Assembly: GCA_034336665.1 (NCBI GenBank)
Contig: CM067568.1
Location: 41,520,770-41,584,769 of the forward strand
Reading direction: 5' to 3'
Source of the DNA: Luscinia megarhynchos
Lineage: Eukaryota; Chordata; Aves; Passeriformes; Turdidae
DNA length: 64,000 bases
The translations under genes were made by a program, and so were the position numbers. Positions 14,657-55,735 of the stretch are shown here, piece by piece. How positions within the stretch are numbered: position 1 is the first letter of the stretch; the number at the start of each line of letters is the position of its first letter. The notes under the pieces were generated by a model, which saw nothing but the letters and a program-made list of their open reading frames with translations, was not told the origin of the DNA and searched no databases.

Positions 14657-17600
14657 TCACAAGATTAAAGATACAGTACAAAATGAATCTGTACATCTTT
14701 CTATTAACAGAATTTGTTTACACAATTATATTACATTTGACCAGCCTTTATACTGATTTTAAATACAAAATAAATTTACAAAACTCCTACAAGACCCTTT
14801 AAAGAACTGTAGCTGATAAAAACAAAGGGTTCCCCCCAATAGTCCCTATTTGCCATATGCATTTGCAGTAGTCCAAATCAAACTAAATCTTTTCAGTTTA
14901 ATATTCTCTGAAACAAAAATAGAATTTCAGTTCATTGTTGCCTATCTAAAAGAAAAGCAACTTGCAAAGGTGAGTGTAATCCCCTTTTATAGGCCAAAAC
15001 TAGCATATAATAGGTGGAAATTAGATAATGCATAGTCTTTAAAAGTCCTTCACAAGCCATATCAATGTTCTTCACTCAAAACATTTGATAGTTTTTTGGT
15101 TTTTTTTAATAAGAGTAGCTGACTTATGGAAGATGATTAAAAAGTGAGTAAAACTATCTCACAAGAGTCTCACTAGGATGTTTGTATCAAAGGCCTTACC
15201 TTCAATTACACTGTCCCATCATGGACAATATAATGCAAGAAAGTTATTTCAACAGATAGCTTGGGACAATTTTCACCAGTGATGAACTAAAATCCTGTTT
15301 TCTCAACAGTTCAGTATTTCTTTGAACTAGCAAGAACAGCTAATGTCTTTGATTAATAATCTGAGATGCAGAATAATGCATTTCTCCATATTTTCCCACA
15401 GTTTTCCTACATATAGAAATCCCATCAATAACACTTACTGCTCTGTGGTTCCATTTTCTGTGCAGGGAAAGAAGAGCATGTGTCTATGAAGGTCAAACAG
15501 GCAGGCTCTGGCCTATGTTACTACACACAAAGAATACAACTTTTTCATTCAAACCATGCTGAACACTCCCAGAAAGACTTCTCTTAAATCCAGGTTCCCT
15601 TCTAAAATACTCCTGCATATAAACTATAAGATAACCTGTGTACTACCAAAAGGGAAAAGTACTTCACTGCAGTAAACTAAACAACTCAGCTTCTTTCGGA
15701 AAAAGATGCTTGACTAACTGAGTGCACAACAAGGAACATATTGCTAGTAAGAGTTAAATATACTTTCCTCAAAATGCAAGTTTCAGAAGAGAGTAGTAAG
15801 GGATTGTCAAAAAAACTTAAGTCATGCTGTAGCTAACTGATTTAGAAAACTTCCTAATTTCTTTAATCCCTGAGTTAACTTGCCATTATTTATGGTAAGT
15901 ATCTTTTTTTCTTCTACCACCACATTCAAATGAATGTCATCTGAAAAGTTAGTGGTAGTAATTTGGTAGAAGGGAAAAAAGCAGGAGAAAGACTTCCTTA
16001 TTGCTCCTTCAAAAAGCATTTTTTTAAAAATGAAGTAACTTTCTGATCTTCAATTGTTTTCTTCTGCTGATTTCTTGGATGTAAAAATGCATCAGATTCA
16101 GTGAAAGTCATCAATAAGACTCACATAGCAGCAGTGATGAGAGATTCTCATGCAAGTAGAACAGAGCTTTTAGAATTTAGTTCTAACAGATCAACAATCA
16201 AAACATTTTAATAATGCAGTAACAAAATTGTTAAATTGCCTAGGAGGCCAATACCAATAATCAATGGTATTTAACTGAAAAACATTTTCCATATAATCTT
16301 TAATTTACTCATGCCAAGCTAAAAAAGAGATATTAAGTGACAGTAGCAAAATATTTCAGAGGGAGTGTTCAGAAATCACAGATATCTTAGAAATGCAGCT
16401 GGGGAATGCTGTACATATAAGACACTACATTTAAGTTCAACACTGTTTCATCTGCTAATGATGATTACGACTGAACCACATTCCTCTACCACACGCTGCA
16501 ACCCTCCACACTAAAATTAAAGATTTGTCTTTATATGACCAGCATAAGCATTATGATGTACTGAGTTCTACCTGTAATACTAGTACCTTTAATACTAGTC
16601 ATCTGTGACATTTCCATTCACAAAGGAATGGATTGCTAATCCTCTATCCCAAACTAGAGATCTATTGTGCAATGATCTCCTTGCAAATGAACCAAATATG
16701 AAACCAAAATCTCAATTCTAAATAAAGGGTATTGATACGTTGTTGCCAATACACTGGAAAAACATCTGCACGAAAAGAAGCCCTTAACCCTTTAAACACA
16801 ACAGCTTTTATCAGAAAGCAGCTAAAGCCTCCTTATTTGCATTCATTCAACTTTATCATAGTATATTCAGAGGGTTTAATGCTAGGACAGAAACTAATAT
16901 TTAACTACCACTGGTAAGTAAGAACAGATACTTCTGCATTTCCTGCTTCTAAACTATTCTGCCACTGCTTCCCAACCCCAGCCCCGGAAATTATAGTTCA
17001 ATGAAAATCATCACTAAGTGAAGATTCCTCTTGCAGTCTTAAATCATCAGTCCACAGGTCACATTCTTTACACTCATTAAAAGGCCTTTACACTGACCTG
17101 GTGGCATCAAGAAGCCACTAGCTCTTCTTTCTCTTTGGATTTTCTTGTTACAAGGGGTCCTGGAGATGGCACGGCCAGAGACATTACTGTAACTTTCCTC
17201 TGTGCCAGGTCCAAGAGAGGTTGGTGACAGCCAGAGCACCCCTGTAGCTTTGGAGTAGCATCACTGGCATAAGCCCACACCCTTTTGTAGAGAGTATGCA
17301 TTTTTGTGGCTCTTTTTTGTAGATGCATTAAGCAGATGCATGCATGAGATACACACATTTCTTTCTTGCAGTGCACTAACAGGATGGTTGAAAATTAAGC
17401 ACAGAACTTCCAGCTCTAAAAGCAAGTCAACTAATTCACTGAGATTTCTGTCTCTCTCCATTCTTCAGTGTGCGCAGTAATACTGGTGCTTTCTGAAATC
17501 TAGACTCAGCCTCTTTAATTAAAAGACAAGTTTCAATTTAGGAACACTATCAATACGGTTTCATGTCATGAAGAACTGCAAAGTACACAGGTTCCTGAAA

Positions 17601-17985
17601 AATTTTAGAAGTATGTGAGATCTGGGCACTGTTTGGACAGTTTTCAACTGACAAGCTTTACAGACCCAATCTGTCCCACTCCACCTCACAGGCTATATAC
17701 TGACTGCTAAGAACTGTCTAAGGGAATGGAGGAAAACATCCAAAATGAAAAAGCACAAATGGAGAGCAGCAAGTTTGCTGGCTTAGTTTTAACAGGGTTT
17801 GTCGATAACCTATGTTAAACCATCCAACACAGCCTAAAAGACCAAAGTGTAAGAAATATTAAAAAAAAATGAAATAAGGACTATAGAAATACCTGGGATG
17901 CAGGTCAGAATTTAAGTTCCTAACAGCTCTAATCTTTTCAGAATTTGAACATAGTTCAGCTTCTTGAACTTAAATTGGCCATAAA

Positions 17986-17991
17986 TTTATT
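17986..17991 (-). terminator. Candidate proximal polyadenylation signal of SEL1L
   Basis: AATAAA on the minus strand lies about 385 nt after the stop codon. It would give a short 3' UTR. The downstream U/GU-rich context is weaker than at 14651. Confidence 0.25.
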
Positions 17992-18373
17992 ATTATTACT
18001 TTTATAAAGGTCAACTGCTATCAAGCAGGAAAAAACTTTCTACTGCTTTCCACTTCTGTCTCTCTGGGACATGAAAAGGACTCTGAAAAAAGAGGAACTA
18101 GATACAGCAGGCAACATTTTTGTAGTAGCACTCTTGTGTTTCCATGAAAAAAGCCATAGTGTTATTCCATTGGCACTGAAATAACATTCAAATCAGTTTC
18201 AAAATTATTTTCTTATCCCTGAAAAAAGGCATCATTCTAAGCAGCTTTCAAACATTTTTTTTTAAACTTCTTTGTGCCTCTTTTGGGGGAGGGACTGTTG
18301 ATCCAAAGTCCTAATTCACAATGAAAATTGTTCCTTTTGGAAAAATCCAGTTCTTTAACTGAGGCTCTTGTTG

Positions 18374-47508
<29,135 letters not shown>

Positions 47509-47660
47509 CCCGCCGGGCTCTGAGGGGCCGCGCCGAGCGCCCCCGACTCCGGCTCTCTCGCCCCGCCCACCGCCCCGCCGCCACCAATCAGCTGCCGCGC
47601 TGACAGCCGACTACGGGCCGTGGCAGCAGCACACGCAACCCCGGGGAACGGCTGGCTCTA

Positions 47661-47679
47661 CATGGCCCGCTCCGATTGG
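47661..47679 (-). promoter_or_regulatory. ER-stress response element-like site (CCAAT-N9-CCATG)
   Basis: On the minus strand a CCAAT box is followed after exactly nine GC-rich bases by CCATG. The ERSE consensus bound by NF-Y with ATF6/XBP1 is CCAAT-N9-CCACG, so there is one mismatch. It lies about 155-170 bp upstream of the start codon in the correct orientation. Mammalian SEL1L is induced by the unfolded protein response. Confidence 0.5.
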
Positions 47680-48000
47680 CTCGGCGGAGGCCCGGCTCGC
47701 CCGTCACGCCCTCCCGTTAGCGAATAGCGCCGCACCAATCTCAGCGAGGGCCCCTGCGCGAGCAGTTCCTTCCGAAACGGCCCCGTCCATTGGTTAGTGC
47801 GCCGTTCCTACAGCACCCACAGTTCCTTGCGAGGGCCGCGGCGCAGCCTGGGAGCGTGTGCCCCGGTGGCCCGCGGCGGGCAGGGACTACGTCACCCACA
47901 ACTCCCCGCGCCGAACAGCGCAGGGCGCGAGCGCGGCGTCATCGCCCGCAGCCCCGCCCATTCCAGACCGCAGAATTCCGGGGAATGGGATGCGCTTCGT

Positions 48001-48970
48001 TGAGTAAGAGTATGGAAGCAGCAGTTAATAAAGTGTATGCCTAAACCAGCACAGATGGAGTATGTGAAACATAAAGAGCTTAGTGCAACTTTATCTTCAG
48101 AAAGGCATCATTTCTAGAAAAGGGTTTAGCGCTGTGAGACGCAACTTTTCAGTTCTCATAGGAATTGCATCTTTCTGTGGGTCAGTTACAAGGCAAACGA
48201 GGAAGGAAACCAGCAACCAGCCTTTAATGGACTGAAACATAGCTGGGTGGTGAATGTCACCGCTTTACAGGACTATACTATTACACAGTGCTGTGTGAAT
48301 TATAAATTGGGTTTTTCCCACACTGTCTCAGCAGTGTCAAGCCACGTCAGCCTTACAGCGCTGCAGCTGGGATCTCTGCAGGGCCAGAGTGGCCGCCAGC
48401 GGCTGTTTCTGCCATGGGACACAGTGGCAGAAGCTGTGGCAAGTGCAGTCCCACCCAGGGCTGGCTGAGGGATTTCCTGCCTGCTCGGGCAGGGTCTGTA
48501 GGCTATGGAATACCTGCACTGCTCCAGACAGGAGGTGTCTAAAGAGCATGTAAGCGCCTTGGATGGAAATAACAGGTGGTTCTGATTTTAAGTAGGAGAA
48601 TACTGAAGTACTAGCCAATTTTTTCTAGCTACAGCACAGCTAAACAGCATACATGGCTAAACAGTTTGGCAGAATGAAGCTGCACAGGTGTGGGAGTGCC
48701 GTTTTGGAATGGGTCTGGAGGGGTTTCACCAGGGCGCTTCTCTGTGCTCAGATCAGCCCTAAGTTTAACTTATGTTTTGGTCAATGGAAAAGCATAAACC
48801 CACCTGCCTGTGAATGTCACCCCCTGGAGAGGAGGAGGGGAGCCCACGCCGTTTGGGAGGTGTTGTGAGTCCCCTGTGTGTGGCAGTGACAGCGCTCAGG
48901 GCAGCTGGAAGGACCAGCCCTGGAGGCAGCAGAGGGCCCTGCGGTGACCTGGAGCCTCAGGAGATGGCAT
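48001..48970. other. Upstream flank of SEL1L
   Basis: Moderate-GC sequence beyond the CpG island. I recognise no repeat or coding exon. A possible plus-strand splice donor (TTGA|GTAAGA at about 48004) lies at the island edge. Confidence 0.5.
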
Positions 48971-49003
48971 GAGGACAGGGGTGGGTAGGGCAGGTTTGGG
49001 TAG

Positions 49004-49995
49004 TGTATTGGTTTGCCCGGATTTTTTTTGGTAGCATTAAGCAGGGCCGGTGCCACAGCCTCTCGGTGGCGACGGGCCGCATGGCCGGCAGTGCAAACAT
49101 GGCGAGTGGCTCTCCAACGTGGAACCCAGATGAGATCGACCTCGGCGCTGTGGGATCCTCAGGAATCTTTTATTGTCGGCAATGGTACCTACAAACAGTA
49201 GTTTTTCTTCTAGTCAGAGAAGAAGAAGAAGTGAGGATGTGAAGGGAAAATAACATGGCAACACCAAGGTCACTGGAAAAAAAGAGGGAGAAGAGGTGCT
49301 TCAAGCATTGGAGCTGAGATTCCTCTGCAAGCCGTGGAGAGGACTGTGGTAAAACAAACTGTTCATCTCTAATGTGTGAAGTCCGTGGAGGATGCAGAGA
49401 TCCACTCGCAGCCCATGGGAGAAGTAGTATCATGTCCAGAGTGAGTGGATGTCAGAGAAAGCTCTGATCCAGTGGAAGGCCAAAACAGAGAGAGAGGGCT
49501 CCTGCTTCCAGACACAGAGAGAGAGAGCTTCCAAACTAGAGTAGCCTGTCCTTAGAGGACTGCACCCTGTGAATGAGTGACCCATGCCACAACAGTTTTG
49601 GGATGACTTTTGCCCGTGGGAGGGACCCCATGGCATAACAGAGAAAAAGATTCCTCTCCTTGAGTGAACAGAAGAAGATCTTGAGTGATTAACTGATCAA
49701 AACCCCCATGCATTGTGTCTCTGTACTGTTAATAAGAAAGAGGAAGGGACTGAGGACGGAAAAAATGTTTTAAAGGCTTATTTTACTTCTCATTATCATC
49801 CTCTGACTCTGCTAATAATAAATTTACCTTATACCTGTAAATTTTAATCTGTTTTGCCCTTTTTCTCCCAGTCCTTATTCAACTCATGAGCCTTTCATTA
49901 TTTTTTTTCCCTCTCCTCTGCTCAAGTATAGCAGAAGAGGGTGAACAAACGACTTTTGTAAGTGCCTGGTGTTTGGCCAATATCAAGCCATGACA
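49004..49995 (+). mobile_element. Endogenous retrovirus solo LTR, nested (inner copy)
   Basis: This 992-bp unit begins TGTATTGGTTTG and ends CCATGACA (TG...CA). It is flanked on both sides by the 5-bp duplicate GGTAG (48999-49003 and 49996-50000). Its 3' third (aataataaatttacc, tctgttttgccc, actcatgagcctttcatta) parallels the copy at 50001-51000. I recognise the type from memory as a widespread passerine LTR, ERVL-like by its 5-bp duplication. It has no internal retroviral genes. The family name is not verified. Confidence 0.65.
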
Positions 49996-50000
49996 GGTAG

Positions 50001-51000
50001 CCATGGTGGGGGCTACAGGGCTGTGAGAAGCTGCCAGAGGCTTCCCCAATGTCTGACAGAGCCAATGCCAGCTGGCTCTAGGGCAGACCTGTCACTGGCC
50101 GAGGCCAAGCCTGAGCCCATCACTGACAGGGAAGGGGGAAACACTATTGCACAGTGGCAATGGCTGTGAGACGGAATATGTGAGAGAAACAGCTCTGCAA
50201 AAACCAAGGTGAGCGGAGAAAGAAGGGAGGATGTGCTCCAGGTGTGGAAGGTGAGATTCTCCTGCAGTCTCCTGCATGAAGGATGGTGAAAACCATCGTG
50301 AGGCAGCTATGTCCCTGCAGCCCATGGAGGGAGATGGAGGAGCAGAGATCCCACGCCAGAGCAGGTGATGCCTGGAGGAGTCTGTGACTCCATGGGAATT
50401 CCATGTTGGAGCAGGCTCCTGGCAGGGCCTGTGGCCCTGTGGAGAGAGGAGCCCACATTGGAGAAGGCTGTTCCTGAAGGACTGATTGTACTCCGTGGGA
50501 GGTACCCACACTGGGGCAGTTTGTGAAGAACTGCAGCTTATGGGAAGGAGTGACATTGAAGAATTTTGTGGAGGACAGTCTCCCATGTGATGGAGCCCAT
50601 GCTGTAGCAGTGGTAGTGTGAAGTCCTTCCCATGAGGAGGAAGAACAGCAGAAAGTGATGAATTCACTATAACTGCTTTTCACTGTCCTGCTGCACCACT
50701 AGGAGGGAGAAGCAGAGAATTTGTGAGAAAAGCCCAGGAAGAAGGATGGTCTTTAATGTGTCTTTAAGATTTGGTTTTGCTTCACATTACCCTAACTCTG
50801 ATTTGATTAATAATTAATTTTCCCAAGTCAAGTCTGTTTTGCTCTGACAGTCTGACAGTAATTGGTGAGTGATCTCTCTATGTCCTCATCTTGACCCTCA
50901 GCACTTTCCTTATATTTTCTCTCCTCTGTGCAGCTGAGGAGGGAAGTGACTGAGTGGCTTTGGTGGCTACCTGGTGATGAACCAGGGTGAGCCCATGACA
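50001..51000 (+). mobile_element. Endogenous retrovirus solo LTR (outer, older copy, 3' part)
   Basis: From gggggctacagggctgtgag through agaagctgccagaggcttcc to gagcccatgaca this matches the common passerine LTR that the inner copy also resembles. Its first roughly 30 bases, expected to end in GGTAG, appear to lie before 49003, split off by the inner LTR. The open frames on the minus strand here (179 and 191 codons) are LTR sequence without protein motifs. Confidence 0.65.
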
Positions 51001-51059
51001 GCTGCCCAGAGCCCTTATGGACTCCCAGCCCATGAGTTGTTCCAGACTTCACCGAACAA

Positions 51060-51145
51060 ATCTCTCCTCAACTTGACCCAGTCAGCCTTCCTGCAAGCAG
51101 GGGTTGAACTAGATGACCTCTGGATGTCACTTCTAACCAAATTTA
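51060..51145 (+). mobile_element. CR1 3'-end fragment
   Basis: The stretch ctgcaagcaggggttgaac, then tagatgacctctggatg and cacttctaacc, is the plus-strand CR1 3' end, much diverged. It directly follows the LTR. Confidence 0.7.
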
Positions 51146-53400
51146 TTTTACATCTAAAGCTCTGTATGTGAGGTTAAGGGAACTGGAGGAACAAGAGGAA
51201 AAACACAATGGGGAAAACAGATTTTTTTTTTCTGAATTAATTAATAACCTTCCAAACAAACAAAAAAAAATTAGATAATATTGCCAACTGAGTTAGCTCC
51301 GATTAATTTAGTATATTCTGTACTCTAAGGGTGTGGTAAATTTATTGCTGCCTTTCCATTTATGTGTGCAGCAGCTGTAAAATCCCCATTAGTTTTCTTA
51401 ATCCATTTTACATTTTCTTCTCTGAAGCTTTGAATGGAATCTTAGGTATTTTTGCAGTATTCTTCCTCTCTATTCTGTGCCAAAATGTTGTGGTCTTTTA
51501 TGCAGCAGTCCAAGTGACCAGACAAATGGTAAGGGCCTAGATTGCATCCTTTTTGTTTTAGGTACTCTTAGGTATATTTTCTCAAACTATTATCTGGTCT
51601 ACATTTTCAAGAGATTTTTGAATTTGACTTGTTAAGTTCTGCCTAGCTTGTGTGGCATGATGTAATACTGGATATTCTCTAGTTAGGAGAATGGAAGTGC
51701 AGAAGTAGTTTGGAATACTTTAATGATATGTATTCTTTATGGTTATTTCTCATACTCTCTTTCTTGTCTCCTATCTCTGTAGTTTGATCATACAACTATC
51801 TTAGTTATACCATTACCTTTTACTTTGCTTGTAGAAACTTTCTTGTATTTTTTTTAATGAAAAACTACACAAGGGGGAGAGGTATGAAGCTTGGTAGATT
51901 TTGAAGAGCAATTTCCCAAGAGTTCTCCTTGCAGAAGGTTCTCATAAAGTTTTTTCAGCTTGCTTTAGAAAAATTAAAAGGAGAAAGCTTCAGACACCTC
52001 TCAGGGAAGATTTCTTTCCCAAAATACATTGGCTTTGTAACAGATTTTTCTGGCAAAAATGCATATAATTCCTTTATTTTTTTTATATCAGTGTACAAAA
52101 TATATAATTCTAGGAAGACTAATTTTCATAGCTTTTAAATTTTTTTAGAAAAATATTTTACTATGTTTTTTAAAAGCTTTTGCACACTAATTTCTGAGAA
52201 AACAATTACAAGGAGAATAATACTCCCACAGCTCCAGTGTTCATGGCAGTTGGAGGGCTGTAATTCTAGCAAGGCCTATATGCAAAAGAGACCCAATACA
52301 GGTGTTATTTAAGCAACCTAAGGGAGAAAAGGTGAAAGTTGCCATCACCTGGTTAATATCACCTGGTCTTTAAAATCAAGTGTCCAGTCACAGGGAATGA
52401 GGGAGAGAGAAGCAGTAATGAAGAGATGAAAGAAGAGTCTTCCAGTATATGTTAGAAAAGAGTTGTTGCCAAGGCTTTTGTGAAGACTCCAGTCAAGATG
52501 ATCAAGAAGGATGTAGCTTGAAGAGCTGTCACCCAATCTAGACCAGTAACAAATTGAAGAGGTTAGGCAACACTGTGAACTACCAGCATTCGTGTAAACA
52601 GAACTGCAGATAGCTCAGGCCTGTTTCTCCTCTCCAAAGGGTAAGGGTTGAAGCTCATTAGTGAAAACATCAGCCCTTTCTAGTTTCCCAAATATACCAG
52701 CACTCACAGATCTCTGTAATACCAGTGTGGGCTCTAATATCCATGCCCCTCGCCCATTATTTGGGGCCTCCCCTGCTTACCAGGAGAATCTGGCTTGATC
52801 TTCAGAACAGATGCACACACTCATGCATTGTTATCACAAGCATGCTTGCTCAGATATTAGATCTCCCACTGGGTAGTGATCCAATGTCCATGCTCACACA
52901 CTGTGTCCTTTACATAGGTGCTGACTCAGAGCTGGAGTCTTTCCAGATACAGATCTTCTATTTCATTGCTACTCCAGCTTAATATTGGCTAGCAAAATAT
53001 ATGTATTCACACGTGGATGTGAATGCACACAGGTATATGCACAGCTAAATTCCCTAGGGAAATACAAACAGTCTGGTGTCTCCAGCTTGCTGGCACTTAA
53101 ACATATGGGCCCTGTGAACCACAGTCCCTGCTCCAGTTGCTGACATTTAGACCCCACCAACACATACCCTATTCCCAGTGGGCAATGATACCTTTCCCTG
53201 TTGCTTGCACTCGATCTCAGTTGTATTTTAGTCCCTCTGTTGTCATCTGGATCTACAACCTGGGAATTGGACATTGTAGCACTCATGTAGGATAAGAGTG
53301 AGGTTACAAAGGCAAAGTCAGTAATAGAATTTATTAAGAAGAAAGGATAGGTTGTGTTGATCATGTGGCTCAGACAAGTATCCTATGTTTGTTCCTCTGC
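51146..53400. other. Non-coding AT-rich interval
   Basis: I see no coding exon, RNA gene or recognised mobile element. All open frames are short and unsupported. Confidence 0.6.
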
Positions 53401-53401
53401 T

Positions 53402-53484
53402 ATCCATCCATCCATCCATCCATCCATCCATCCATCCATCCATCCATCCATCCATCCATCCATCCATCCATCCATCCATCCATC
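53402..53484. repeat. (CCAT)n microsatellite
   Basis: About 20 uninterrupted copies of CCAT. They create the WMDG-repeat frame on the minus strand, which is not a gene. Confidence 0.97.
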
Positions 53485-54517
53485 TTTCCTTACAGTTTTC
53501 ACTTCCTATAAATAATCTATAATTTTTATGTAACCCCCACAAGTTCTTTTTACTTTTCCATGGTTTTGGTACACTCTCACAAAGACCTTCAAACATGCCA
53601 TCATGCTCACTGATTTCTTCTCTGTTCCCTCCTCTGCTCTCCCCTCCCACTTGCCCCTGCCTATGTCTAAAGTTCCTTCTAAAAGCCCATCAATAAGTGA
53701 CTGAAAGGTTCTGGTCTTTGTCTACCTTATTATCTGCTCATTAATGTTTGTGTATTCATTTCCTTTATTGCTTTATTGTTTTCCTTGTTACTCGTTACTT
53801 CTATTACACTGAATGGTCCTTAACTAGAGAGCTTAATGAACCAGATGCTCTTACAGTCTGTGTACTCTTACAGCAGCATAGAGGAAAAACACTCTTGTTT
53901 ATTTAAGGTCCTGGAATCATTCTGCTTTTTGTATTGGTTCTGGTTTTACCTCTGTTATTGAATTACTGCTATCACTTGCTTTTTTTTCTGTTCATTTTCT
54001 CAAGGGAAGAGCTCCAGTTATCTTCAATGAGATTTCCTATAAGATTTAACAAAACCTGAGTATTATATGCTTGCCATAATTGTAATGTTAGAGTCCCAGA
54101 GGCATGACCGAGTTGCTTATATAGATTTCTTCTGTGTACAAACTGTGCTGAGAGCTTCAGCTCGGTGCCTAGTGTGGGAACCCTCCAGCAAGAACAGTTG
54201 GTGTACTTGCACTAAAAATGATGTTATCCAGTTGTCTGTGTCCTCGAGATTCTGTCTTTAGATGACAATGAATAGCAAGCACAAATGAGTTTGCAGGTGT
54301 TACAGCAAAACAAATGCTAGCTTACTCTGAAGCTGAAATATAGTGACATCAGGCTGACTCATATCCAAGTCTGTGAAAACACAGTATTTATAATTTAAAA
54401 AACATTTAGATTTTTGTTTTAAGGCTGTGTAAAATCCGTAGAATTGTATTCTAGCCCCTAATTTTCAGAAACTGACAAAAAGAAGAAAAGAAGAAACATT
54501 CTAACTGTTAAGTGTCT
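53485..54517. other. Non-coding AT-rich interval
   Basis: No feature recognised between the CCAT array and the 3' flank of the next CR1. Confidence 0.6.
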
Positions 54518-54565
54518 ATAATTGGAAATCACAAATGATGGTCTGTTCCCTTTCTGTACTACTGA

Positions 54566-55735
54566 ACAGAATCACAGAATTGTTCGTTTTGCAAGGGACC
54601 TCTGGAGATCATCTAGCCCAACCCACCTGCCAAGGCAGGGTCACCTAGAACAGGTGACACAGGAACATGTCCAGGTGGGTTTGGGGTATCTCCAGAGAGG
54701 GAAACTTGACAACCTCCCGGGGCAGCCTGTACCATTGCTCTGTCACACTCATTGTAAAGTTCTTCCTCATGTTGAGGTTGAACTTCCTGTGTGTTGGTTT
54801 ATGGCCATTGCTCCTTTTCCTGTTGCTGGGCAGCACTGAAAATAAAGTCTGGCACCATCCTCTTGACACCCATGTTTGCGATACTAATATGCATTGATGA
54901 GATCTCTCCTCTCCTCTCCTCTCCTCTCCTCTCCTCTCCTCTCCTCTCCTCCTCTCCTCTCCTCTCCTCTCCTCTCCTCTCCTCTCCTCTCCTCTCCTCT
55001 CCTCTCCTCTCCTCTCCTCTCCTCTCCTCTCCTCTCCTCTCCTCTCCTCTCCTCTCCTCTCCTCTCCTCTCCTCTCCTCTCCTCTCCTCTCCTCTCCTCT
55101 CCTCTCCTCTCCTCTCCTCTCCTCTCCCTCTCCTCTCCTCTCCTCTCCTCTCCTCTCCTCTCCTCTCCTCCTCTCCATTCCCACAGTTCCTCCTCACAGA
55201 GGGCATCCTCCAGACCCCTCACCATCTTTGTGGCCTGTGCTGGACCCTCTCCAGTAGCTCCTTGTCTTTGCTGTACTGAGGAGCCCAGAGCTGCACGTGC
55301 CATGCTGGATGTGGTCTCACCGTGGCTGAGTAGAAGGGGAGGACCAGCTCCCTTCACCTGCTGGCCACACTCTTCCCAGTGCATTCCAGGATGTCATTGG
55401 CCTTTGTGGCTGCAAGGGCAGTGCCAGCACATGGGCAGCTTGTCAATCCCCAGGACTCCCAGGTCCTTCCCAACAGAGCTGCTCTCTGGTATGACAGCCC
55501 CCAGATTGTGCTCGTGTTTGGGGTTCTTCCTTCCCTCAAGCAAGACCCTGCACTTTGCCTTGTTGAATGTCATCAGGTTTCTTTCCACCCAATTCTCCAG
55601 CCTTTCAAGGTTCCACTGAATGGCAGCACAGACTTCAGGTGGATCAGCCGCTCCTCACAGTTTTGAATCATCAGCAAACTTGCTGAGGGTGCATTCTATC
55701 TCTTTGTCCAGGCTATTGATAAACAAGTTGAAACA
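54566..55735 (-). mobile_element. CR1 LINE fragment split by a CTCCT array
   Basis: The 3' end (acagaatcacagaattg on the plus strand) is at about 54566. The 3' UTR runs to about 54890. After the pentamer array the element continues from about 55177 as ORF2 C-terminal sequence on the minus strand, including NLMTFNKAKCRVLLEG and SVGKDLGVLGIDKLPMCW, and fades near 55735. It is 5' truncated and has lost its frame. Confidence 0.85.
54903..55176. repeat. (CTCCT)n pentanucleotide array
   Basis: About 270 bp of CTCCT repeats (AGGAG on the other strand), with phase breaks at about 54950, 55127 and 55169. The unit has no stop codon in any frame, so it produces long ERRGE- and LLSSP-repeat frames on the two strands that are not genes. 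Confidence 0.97.

Larger units (their letters stand above)
14640..18373 (-). other. SEL1L: Probable SEL1L 3' untranslated region
   Basis: No coding exon of another gene is visible between the SEL1L stop codon and about 14.6 kb, and the sequence is AU-rich in the SEL1L sense. Two AATAAA signals stand out on the minus strand, at 17986-17991 (about 0.4 kb after the stop) and 14651-14656 (about 3.7 kb). The far one is followed by a GU-rich stretch as expected at a functional 3' end. The end is inferred without transcript evidence. Confidence 0.45.

Noticed and set aside
50092..50683. Minus-strand open frames of 179 and 191 codons
   Set aside because: They run antisense through an LTR and carry no retroviral or other protein motifs.
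54645..55619. Open frames of 135-241 codons with ERRGE or LLSSP repeats
   Set aside because: They are produced by the CTCCT array and neighbouring CR1 sequence on both strands.
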